Of a stretch of DNA of 6,446 bases, positions 1 to 4,593 are shown in pieces. Position numbers and translations under genes: made by a program. The stretch is taken from the NCBI RefSeq assembly GCF_910579375.1, contig NZ_CAJTUJ010000114.1:1-6446 (forward strand), in the 5' to 3' direction. A model generated the notes under the pieces. That model was not told where the DNA came from and ran no database searches. It was given only the letters and a program-made list of their open reading frames with translations. The stretch comes from an uncultured Rikenella sp. GTDB taxonomy: Bacteria; Bacteroidota; Bacteroidia; Bacteroidales; Rikenellaceae. The stretch's first letter is position 1. Each line of letters begins with the position of its first letter.

Positions 1-202
1 CGGAGGCCCGCAACTGACGTTGCTATGGGCCCCGCAGGCTTCGACCCGCTAAGGCAATTGTATTTTCGCAAGCTCGATTGCGCCCCGCTAGCGGCGGACT
101 GCTAAGACCGAGAGCGAGTAGTGCGATTTTCAAACCGCAGGTGTTAATTCAAAGAGCAAATTAAAGTAGTTAGAGCCTATTGTCCATTGCGAGCACGCAC
201 CT

Positions 203-237
203 CCGTTTATTCCGAGAGGCAGCGCAACGGAAAACCG
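203..237 (+). repeat. 35-nt structured repeat, copy A
   Basis: This copy begins CCGTTTATTCCGAGAGGC and is 34/35 identical to copy B at 641-675, 438 bp downstream in the same orientation. It can fold as a two-tier hairpin. The outer stem CCGTT/AACGG pairs 203-207 with 226-230. The inner stem TTCC/GG(C)AG pairs 210-213 with 218-222 and has one bulged C. A GAGA tetraloop (214-217) of the GNRA class closes it. The one base that differs from copy B, G222, sits opposite U210 as a wobble pair. Confidence 0.75.
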
Positions 238-293
238 TTGGCGCGGTCGTCCGAGTAGTCGGTGCCGAGGGCCTGCGAAGAGAAAATCAAGTC

Positions 294-322
294 CAGGCCG
301 CCAATGTCGTCCGTGGCGGAAG
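294..322 (+). repeat. Local duplication, copy 1 (hairpin)
   Basis: The copy starts CAGGCCGCC and ends TCCGTGGCGGAAG. Both ends recur in the same order at 360-399. CCGCCA at 298-303 can pair with TGGCGG at 314-319 around a 10-nt loop. The loop is what differs most between the two copies. Confidence 0.5.
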
Positions 323-359
323 ACCAATTGTACACACGGTGGCCGACGCTTGTCCTTGT

Positions 360-399
360 CAGGCCGCCCAATCGCCCTGTATTGCCTCCGTGGCGGAAG
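360..399 (+). repeat. Local duplication, copy 2 (hairpin)
   Basis: This second copy has the CAGGCCGCC and TCCGTGGCGGAAG ends, about 66-77 bp downstream of copy 1, with a longer interior. CCGCC at 364-368 can pair with GGCGG at 392-396. The pattern of conserved stem and variable loop resembles copy 1. Confidence 0.5.
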
Positions 400-408
400 C
401 CCGGGGTG

Positions 409-425
409 CGCCCGCAGGGCGTTTT
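409..425 (+). terminator. Terminator-like hairpin CGCCC-GCA-GGGCG-TTTT
   Basis: A perfect 5-bp GC stem with a 3-nt loop is followed at once by TTTT, which looks like a minimal intrinsic terminator. The same arrangement, with loop ATC and the same GGTG-type lead-in, occurs at 6201-6217 in the right flank. No gene ends immediately upstream, so it is more likely part of the repeat mosaic than the terminator of an identified transcript. Confidence 0.35.
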
Positions 426-450
426 ATTGGCCGCCTCGGCCCTGCTCATT

Positions 451-509
451 GTTCGCGCGCCTTGGGAAATTTTGTCAAAACGCGCCAGCGCATTTTGACG
501 ATTTCCCTC
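451..509 (+). repeat. 59-nt palindromic repeat, left copy
   Basis: The unit is 55/59 identical to the reverse complement of 6306-6364. Its core at 464-507 is a 44-nt imperfect palindrome. GGGAAAT pairs with ATTTCCC (7 bp); a 3x1 internal loop follows; GTCAAAA pairs with TTTTGAC (7 bp); there is a C/A mismatch; and GCG pairs with CGC under a CCAG loop. All four differences from the right copy fall outside the stem or preserve pairing. The clearest is C483:G490 here, which is U:A in the other copy. Confidence 0.8.
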
Positions 510-544
510 CTAAAGCGTGGCGCGCGAGCAACTGGAAAGTAATA

Positions 545-579
545 ACGGCCGCGCGCCATGACGCGAACGCGTCGGCCGT
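545..579. repeat. Nested GC-rich palindrome
   Basis: ACGGCC at 545-550 is complementary to GGCCGT at 574-579. Inside this pair, GACGCG at 560-565 is complementary to CGCGTC at 568-573, with only AA between. The nine bases 551-559 form a one-sided bulge. The structure could extrude as a cruciform or fold as RNA. No matching copy occurs elsewhere in the window. Confidence 0.5.
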
Positions 580-640
580 GCGGGCCCCACGTCCCGTGGA
601 CGGGCGGTGCGTGCCGCACTCCCAATTAGCCGTGTCAGCC

Positions 641-675
641 CCGTTTATTCCGAGAGGCAACGCAACGGAAAACCG
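641..675 (+). repeat. 35-nt structured repeat, copy B
   Basis: This copy is 34/35 identical to 203-237 in the same orientation. Outer stem 641-645/664-668 and inner stem TTCC/GG(C)AA (648-651/656-660) enclose the GAGA tetraloop at 652-655. A660 makes a U-A pair with U648 where copy A has U-G. Weak similarity continues for about 12 nt past the 3' end, so the full unit may be longer. Confidence 0.75.
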
Positions 676-717
676 CTGATGCGATAGCTGGGGAAATCGG
701 CCTGGATCGCACTGGTC

Positions 718-828
718 ATGAAACGTAGGATCATACTATTGGTGCTGCTGGCGCTGCTGTGCGATGCCGACCAGACGGAGCCTTCGCTGCCTGCTCGATT
801 CAGTCCACCGTCAGATTTCTCGCGGTAG
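718..828 (+). CDS. Possible 36-residue signal-peptide-like small ORF
   Basis: ATG at 718 opens a 36-codon frame ending at TAG 826-828. The product begins MKRRIILLVLLALLCDADQT: a basic N-terminus, an uninterrupted hydrophobic stretch at about residues 5-14 and a Cys at 15 followed by polar and Pro-rich sequence. That resembles the start of an exported or lipid-anchored protein, although the residue before Cys is Leu instead of the usual Gly, Ala or Ser of a lipobox. The last 18 bases overlap the 3' end of surE on the opposite strand. I see no TAnnTTTG promoter or clear ribosome-binding site upstream, and the repeat mosaic ends just before it. It could be a real short peptide, the 5' remnant of a truncated lipoprotein gene, or chance. 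I do not recognise a family. Confidence 0.25.
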   Translation: MKRRIILLVLLALLCDADQTEPSLPARFSPPSDFSR

Positions 829-1620
829 CCCGGGGCGGCTCAGGTGGTCGCGCAGGGTGTCGAGCCGGGCGTAGTCCGTCAGATCCATCTGGACCGGCAC
901 AACCGCCACATATCTGTGTCGCAAGGCCCATTCGTCCGTATCTTCCGCTTCGGTCTCGAAGTTGTAAAACCGGCCCGACATCCAATAATAGTCCCGATTC
1001 TGCGGATCGGTGCGGTGGACGAACTCTTCGCGCCAGTTGCCGCGCGTTTGGCGACAGACGCGGATGCCTTGGATGTCGGAGAACGGGATGTCGGGCACGT
1101 TGACATTGAGGCACAGGCCGGCCAGACGTTCCGCCGGCAGGGCCAGTGTCCGGGCGAGAATCTCGCGGGCATAGTGCACGGCTGCCGTGAAATCGGCGGC
1201 CGGCGAGTGGTCGGTGAGCGAGAAGCCGATCGACGGAATGCCGTACAGGGCGGCTTCGGTGGCGGCCCCCATCGTGCCGGAGTAGATGACGCTGACGTTG
1301 GCGTTCGAACCGTGGTTGATGCCCGACAGAACGAGGTCGGGACGCCGGTCGCCCAAAATCTCGTCGAAACCGATCTTCACGCAGTCCACGGGCGTGCCGG
1401 TGCAGGAGTAGACTTCCAGTCCCGGCTCGCTGCTCACGGCGCTCACGAACAGCGGACGCTGCATGGTGATCGAATGGGACATCCCGGAGTAACTCTCGTT
1501 CGGCGCTACGGCCACGACGTCGCCGAATTCGGTGGCCAGCCGAATGAGGGCGGCGATGCCGGCGGCCTGTACGCCGTCGTCGTTGGTGACGAAGATGAGG
1601 GGTCTTGCGGATTCGGACAT
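811..1620 (-). CDS. surE: 5'/3'-nucleotidase SurE
   Basis: SurE family proteins are metal-dependent phosphatases that remove phosphate from nucleoside 5'- and 3'-monophosphates in the cytoplasm, with a role in stress and stationary-phase survival. The 269-residue product, slightly longer than many relatives (about 250), carries the family signature from its N-terminus. TNDDG at 12-16 supplies the two Asp metal ligands. APNESYSG at 39-46 has Ser45 at the usual ligand position. TGTPVDC lies at 74-80. SGIN at 99-102 provides the conserved Asn, and YSGTMGAATEA lies at 113-123. No residue I would expect at the active site is missing. The ATG at 1620 places the DD motif at the normal distance from the start. 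It diverges from rplS. A possible upstream -7 box (AATATTTG on the minus strand, 1656-1663) matches the consensus imperfectly and has no convincing -33 partner. The stop codon lies inside the small ORF of the other strand, and I see no strong terminator after it. Confidence 0.96.
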   Translation of the reverse strand: MSESARPLIFVTNDDGVQAAGIAALIRLATEFGDVVAVAPNESYSGMSHSITMQRPLFVSAVSSEPGLEVYSCTGTPVDCVKIGFDEILGDRRPDLVLSGINHGSNANVSVIYSGTMGAATEAALYGIPSIGFSLTDHSPAADFTAAVHYAREILARTLALPAERLAGLCLNVNVPDIPFSDIQGIRVCRQTRGNWREEFVHRTDPQNRDYYWMSGRFYNFETEAEDTDEWALRHRYVAVVPVQMDLTDYARLDTLRDHLSRPGLPREI

Positions 1621-1770
1621 GCTGTAGTGATGCTTTTGTACGGGGCTAAAATTACCAAATATTGTCGGAACAAAACGCAGGCGGGGCGAAATTTCGGAAG
1701 AGGGGCTCTCGGGGAAGGCACCGACGGCCGGTCTGTTTTTGTTGTCCGGAACGAAAAATCGAGAGGAAGA

Positions 1771-1802
1771 TTTGGCCGGTTGGGTTTTTATCGCTACTTT
1801 TG
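1771..1802 (+). promoter_or_regulatory. Bacteroidota-type promoter for rplS
   Basis: TTTG at 1771-1774 and TACTTTTG at 1795-1802 are separated by exactly 20 bp. This matches the Bacteroidota housekeeping consensus (-33 TTTG, -7 TAnnTTTG) in every defined position. Transcription would start near 1808-1810, leaving an unusually long leader of about 140 nt before rplS. Confidence 0.75.
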
Positions 1803-1808
1803 CGCCGA

Positions 1809-1949
1809 ATTCCGTGCAGGAATCTCTGACGGCGGGCGGCGTTCGGATAACGGGGCAGTGACTCCGTTTGTTTTCCCCTCTGCGGGGAGGACGACCACCC
1901 TACGGAACCGTAACATTCCGCACTTTAACCTTTTAGATTCAGTTCAACG
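1809..1949 (+). promoter_or_regulatory. Structured 5' leader of rplS (possible ribosomal-protein leader)
   Basis: The predicted leader contains four successive hairpins. ATTCC/GGAAT (1809-1813/1819-1823) has a 5-nt loop. AACGGGG/CTCCGTT (1849-1855/1862-1868) has 7 bp including one G-U, a 6-nt loop and then TGTTTT, so it resembles a terminator. CCTC/GAGG (1877-1880/1887-1890) follows, with a competing CCCC/GGGG pairing. CGGAA/TTCCG (1903-1907/1916-1920) lies about 30 nt before the start codon. Ribosomal-protein mRNAs are often autoregulated through such leaders, and bL19 leaders have been described in some bacteria. Whether this one belongs to a known class I cannot tell from sequence alone. 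Confidence 0.45.
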
Positions 1950-2312
1950 ATGAAGAACAATCTGATTGCAGTGGCCCAGGAGGCTTTCAAACAGGAGACG
2001 GCCGAAGTCCCCAATTTCAAGGCGGGCGACACCATCACCGTAACGATCAAAATCCGCGAAGGCAACAAGGAACGGTTGCAGAATTTCCGCGGCGTGGTGC
2101 TCCAGCGGAGAGGGGCGGGGGCGACCGAAACCTTTACGATCCGTAAAATCTCGGACGGGATCGGGGTGGAACGTATCTTCCCGGTTTACTCGCCGACGAT
2201 CAGCAAAATCGAACTCAACAAAGTCGGGGTGGTGCGCAGGGCAAGAATTTTCTATCTGCGTAACCTGACCGGTAAGAAAGCCCGGATCAAGGAAAAGAAA
2301 CTCAGCAAGTAG
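1950..2312 (+). CDS. rplS: 50S ribosomal protein bL19
   Basis: bL19 is a structural protein of the large ribosomal subunit, located at the interface with the 30S subunit, where it contributes to an inter-subunit bridge. The 120-residue product has the normal family length and all its hallmarks. These are an N-terminal helix with the FKAGDTITVTIKIREGNKER segment (about residues 24-43), QNFRGVVLQRRG (45-56), TFTIRKISDGIGVERIFPVYSP (about 61-82) and the basic tail KVGVVRRARIFYLRNLTGKKARIKEK. The ATG start follows directly from homology, and no earlier in-frame start is needed. It is transcribed alone, not in the rpsP-rimM-trmD-rplS arrangement common in other phyla. It has its own promoter and long leader, and a hairpin terminator follows 22 nt after its stop. 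Confidence 0.98.
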   Translation: MKNNLIAVAQEAFKQETAEVPNFKAGDTITVTIKIREGNKERLQNFRGVVLQRRGAGATETFTIRKISDGIGVERIFPVYSPTISKIELNKVGVVRRARIFYLRNLTGKKARIKEKKLSK

Positions 2313-2333
2313 TTTTTTGTGAGTTAACTCTAT

Positions 2334-2377
2334 CGAATAGAGCGGCCGCAGGTTTTGCGGGCCGCTCTATTCGTTTT
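2334..2377 (+). terminator. Hairpin terminator between convergent rplS and helicase gene
   Basis: A 13-bp perfect stem pairs 2334-2346 with 2361-2373. Three more inner pairs (2347-2349/2357-2359) can form past a bulged G. The loop is AGGTTTT, and TTTT follows on the plus strand at 2374-2377. The 3' arm contains the stop codon of the minus-strand helicase gene. On that strand the stem follows AAAAC and no U-tract comes directly after it, so it should work best for rplS. Confidence 0.8.
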
Positions 2378-3809
2378 CTAAGAAGAACCGGTCGTCGTAG
2401 TTGACCAGATAGAGCCGTTCGGTCGCCCGCGTCACTGCGGTGTAGAGCCAACGCAACAACTCCAGCGTCATGGGTTCCTCGCCGAACAGGACGATGTCCA
2501 GAAAAATCGCCGACCACTGTCCCCCCTGCGCCTTGTGGCAGGTGATCGCATAGGCGAATTTCACCTGAAGGGCGCAGTAAAATTCGTCCGCCATCACCGC
2601 CTTGTACCGTTTTCCTTTCTGGGTGATGTCGGCATACTCCTTTTCGACGGCCAGAAAGAGGCGGGACTGTTGCTCGCGGCTCAGCGACGGAGCGGGGCTG
2701 TGCAGCACGTCCAACAGCAGCCAGCACTCCAGCCGGTAGTCGTCGTAGTCGGGGAACTCCAGCTCGGCATAGGCGAAGTGGAAGCCGTACTTCTCCCGCG
2801 TCCGATAAATTCGGTGCACGCGCGCGATGTCGCCGTTGGCAATGAAGTCCATCCGCGCCTCCGGGTCGAGCTCTACGTAGTGGTAGTTGTTTTTGACCAC
2901 CATCACCATGTCGCCCGAGCCGATCTCCTCTTCGTAGTCCAGTATCGTTTGCCGAATCCCCTGGTTGTAGTGGTTGGCCCGCTTGTTGGAGCGCGAGATG
3001 ACGGCCGTTTCCGACTGGCCGTAGCGGCCGTAGCAGGTGTCGATCTCGTCGATCAGTTCGCGGCTGTCGATGCGCACGAGGTCCGGAAAACGGAGGTCGA
3101 GCTGCGGGATGTCGGCGGTGCCGGACTCGATCAGGCGGCGGATCAGGGTGGCGTTGTGCAGAATCCCCGAGTCGCTCTGCTGGCGCACCACTTCGGAGAG
3201 GGTGTGGCTCCAGACGGTGCCGTACCGCGCCATATACTCCGGGCTCAGGGCCGGCGAAACGGCGTAGCCGACCGGAGGCAGCTGGGCCTGGTCGCCCACC
3301 AGGATCACTTTGTTGTTCCGCCCCTGTCGGATGTAGTCGAACATGTCGTCGATCAGGTCGCCGGAGCCGAAAAGGGTCGCCTCTCCGCCGCCGGAGGCCG
3401 GACGGCCGGTCAGCATCGAGGCTTCGTCCACGATGTACAGGGTGTCGGTCGATTTGTTGAAGTTCAGGTCGAACTTAGACCCCTCGGCTCCGCCTGCCGC
3501 CCGCTCGCGGTAGATCGTTTTGTGGATCGTATGCGCTTCGGCGCCGGCATATCGCCCCATGACCTTCGCGGCCCGCCCCGTAGGGGCCATCAGCACGCAC
3601 GGAAGCTCCAGCCGGTGCAGGGTGCGGACCAGGGCGCCGATGACGGTCGTTTTCCCTGTTCCGGCGTATCCGTTGATCAGAAAAACGGCGCTTTCGTCGC
3701 CCGAGGCGAGGTAGTCGCCCAGCGTGTCGATCAACTTTTTTTGCTCGGCTGTTGGTTCGAATGCAAAATTACTGTATATTTGGGACGCAATATGACGGCT
3801 CAGAGACAT
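2367..3809 (-). CDS. RecD-like superfamily 1 DNA helicase / AAA-family ATPase
   Basis: This is a 480-residue ATP-dependent helicase of the RecD/Dda branch of SF1, expected to act on DNA in the cytoplasm during repair or recombination. The motifs appear in order: FEPTAEQ (17-23, Q-motif-like), GYAGTGKT (47-54, Walker A with Lys53), APTGRAAK (75-82, motif Ia), HTIHKTIY (93-100), VDEASML (127-133, Walker B), GDQAQLPPVG (172-181, motif III), SEVVRQ (205-210, motif IV Arg209), ITCHKAQGGQW (about 422-432, motif V) and YTAVTRA (about 456-462, motif VI with the arginine finger). It is much shorter than RecD2 and lacks a long N-terminal region, which is the usual form of this protein in Bacteroidota. 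No nuclease domain is visible, so a name such as exodeoxyribonuclease would not be justified. The gene diverges from the 3882 operon; both promoters lie within or beside its 5' end. The ATG at 3809 gives a sensible start just before the Q-like motif. Confidence 0.93.
   Translation of the reverse strand: MSLSRHIASQIYSNFAFEPTAEQKKLIDTLGDYLASGDESAVFLINGYAGTGKTTVIGALVRTLHRLELPCVLMAPTGRAAKVMGRYAGAEAHTIHKTIYRERAAGGAEGSKFDLNFNKSTDTLYIVDEASMLTGRPASGGGEATLFGSGDLIDDMFDYIRQGRNNKVILVGDQAQLPPVGYAVSPALSPEYMARYGTVWSHTLSEVVRQQSDSGILHNATLIRRLIESGTADIPQLDLRFPDLVRIDSRELIDEIDTCYGRYGQSETAVISRSNKRANHYNQGIRQTILDYEEEIGSGDMVMVVKNNYHYVELDPEARMDFIANGDIARVHRIYRTREKYGFHFAYAELEFPDYDDYRLECWLLLDVLHSPAPSLSREQQSRLFLAVEKEYADITQKGKRYKAVMADEFYCALQVKFAYAITCHKAQGGQWSAIFLDIVLFGEEPMTLELLRWLYTAVTRATERLYLVNYDDRFFLENE
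3752..3782 (+). promoter_or_regulatory. Bacteroidota-type promoter for the 3882-rsmD operon
   Basis: TTG at 3752-3754 and TATATTTG at 3775-3782 lie 20 bp apart, a full match to the TTG/TAnnTTTG consensus. The site sits inside the first 20 codons of the opposite-strand helicase gene. A start near 3788-3790 would give a leader of about 93 nt. That leader is antisense to the helicase start codon. Confidence 0.65.
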
Positions 3810-3856
3810 GGAATTTCGGGTGTTTCGCGCGGTCGGATTTTGCTGCTAACCGCAAA

Positions 3857-3887
3857 CAAACTTAAAAACTAAAATCATAAGATGAAA
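3857..3887 (-). promoter_or_regulatory. Probable promoter for the helicase gene
   Basis: On the minus strand, TAAGTTTG (3857-3864) is a full TAnnTTTG match. Nineteen bp upstream lies TTTC (3884-3887), one base off the TTTG box. Transcription would begin near 3850, about 40 nt before the helicase ATG. The upstream box overlaps the first codons of the divergent gene at 3882. Confidence 0.4.
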
Positions 3888-4511
3888 AAAATTCTACTTC
3901 AGGTCCTTTTGCTGGCAGCGATCGCGGCACTGGTGTGGTGGCTCTATTCGTTGTTCAACACGCCGCTGGAGTTCGAACGCATTCGCAAGGAGCGCGAAGC
4001 GCAGGTGGTGGAACGCTTGAAGGATGTGCGCGAGGCGCAGCGGGCTTATCGGGCGAAATACATGAAGTTTACTCCGAGTTTCGACTCGCTGATCGCTTTT
4101 GTCGAAAACGACTCGCTGGTGCTCGAACGGGCGACCGGATCGGAAGACGACTCGCTGGCGGTGGCTTTGGGGCAGGTGCGGCGCGAAAAATTCCAGGTGG
4201 CGGTGAAGGATACCGTTCGGTTCTACACGCTGGGCGGGGATTTCAATAACCTGCGTTACATCCCGTTCTCGGTCGAGGCGACGGGCCGGTTGCAGCAGTT
4301 TGCGATGGACACGGCGTCGATCGAAACCGAATCCAAGGTGGTGGTGCCGGTGGTGGAAGTTTTCGCCAAGTATCCGACTTTCCTGGGCGACTTGGATGAA
4401 CAGGAGTTGATCAACTTCCGGGATTATCAGGTCAATACGCTGAGCCGCGCCGACGGTTTGAAGGTGGGGTCGCTGACCGCTACCACCAACGAGGCGGGGA
4501 ACTGGGAGTAG
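3882..4511 (+). CDS. Single-pass membrane protein of unknown function
   Basis: I do not recognise a characterised family. The 209-residue product starts MKKILLQVLLLAAIAALVWW, giving one hydrophobic helix at about residues 4-25 after two Lys. No signal-peptidase site is obvious, so it is probably an inner-membrane anchor with the rest in the periplasm. Residues about 29-60 are strongly charged and helical (ERIRKEREAQVVERLKDVRE) and then read AQRAYRAKYMKFTPSFDSL. That layout resembles the stalk region of pseudopilin-type proteins, although no prepilin-peptidase site is present. The C-terminal part is polar and rich in beta-branched residues, with FAKYPTFLGDLDEQELINFRDYQV near 168-191. The gene heads an apparent operon with the DUF3822-like gene and rsmD, 82 nt upstream of the next start, driven by the promoter at 3752. 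Its start codon follows an A-rich stretch without a Shine-Dalgarno sequence, as is usual in Bacteroidota. It is probably conserved in the order, but the role is unknown. Confidence 0.85.
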   Translation: MKKILLQVLLLAAIAALVWWLYSLFNTPLEFERIRKEREAQVVERLKDVREAQRAYRAKYMKFTPSFDSLIAFVENDSLVLERATGSEDDSLAVALGQVRREKFQVAVKDTVRFYTLGGDFNNLRYIPFSVEATGRLQQFAMDTASIETESKVVVPVVEVFAKYPTFLGDLDEQELINFRDYQVNTLSRADGLKVGSLTATTNEAGNWE

Positions 4512-4545
4512 ATGCTGTTTGCGAAGGCGGTTGTCCTTCTTATTC

Positions 4546-4568
4546 GGGCGGCTTTTTACAAGTCGCCC
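4546..4568 (+). other. Intergenic hairpin inside the operon
   Basis: GGGCGGC at 4546-4552 pairs with GTCGCCC at 4562-4568 (7 bp, one G-U) around the loop TTTTTACAA. It lies in the 82-nt gap before the DUF3822-like gene. The U-rich tract (4581-4585) is 12 nt away, too far for a standard intrinsic terminator. An mRNA-processing or stability element is more likely than a full stop. Confidence 0.35.
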
Positions 4569-4593
4569 TTCAGCTCAAATTTTTTATTATTCC

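Larger units (their letters stand above)
1..717. repeat. Gene-free mosaic of hairpin-forming repeats (left flank)
   Basis: I see no credible gene in this stretch. Open frames exist on both strands, but they overlap each other, lack family resemblance and run through the repeats. The stretch instead holds a dense series of inverted repeats. These include CGCAA/TTGCG at 67-71/78-82, the perfect palindrome CCGCTAGCGG at 85-94, two copies of a 35-nt unit (203-237 and 641-675), a local duplication (294-322 and 360-399), a terminator-like hairpin (409-425), a 44-nt palindrome inside a 59-nt unit (451-509), a nested GC palindrome (545-579) and CCACG/CGTGG at 587-591/595-599. Positions 131-182 are noticeably AT-richer and contain none of these repeats. 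The region is most likely accumulated intergenic repeats of a REP-like kind; whether it is transcribed is unknown. Confidence 0.7.

Noticed and set aside
180..542. Open frame on the plus strand sharing a peptide pattern (ALGN.VKT.Q.ILTISL) with a minus-strand frame at 6219-6443
   Set aside because: The resemblance comes only from the 59-nt palindromic repeat. Substitutions there preserve base pairing but change amino acids, and neither frame has a start context or family resemblance.
475..660. Minus-strand frame starting MPLGINGAD, with the same peptide in the frame at 130-327
   Set aside because: The shared peptide is the translation of the 35-nt repeat. The remainder of the two frames is unrelated.
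1..717. CRISPR array
   Set aside because: The repeats are only two per type, unevenly spaced (438 bp), and no cas gene is present.
1656..1663. AATATTTG on the minus strand as a surE promoter box
   Set aside because: The first defined base of TAnnTTTG is wrong and no TTG lies at the right distance upstream.
844..1953. Long plus-strand open frame of 369 codons
   Set aside because: It is antisense to surE over most of its length and then covers the rplS promoter and leader. It has no recognisable domains and reflects high GC content.
2535..3872. Long plus-strand open frame of 445 codons
   Set aside because: It is the antisense shadow of the helicase gene, whose motifs are complete. The composition is Val- and Arg-biased with no domain.
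4519..4593. N-terminal extension of the DUF3822-like protein from a TTG codon
   Set aside because: The added 25 residues are encoded by the intergenic hairpin and AU-rich tract, and ATG 4594 fits the conserved N-terminus better.
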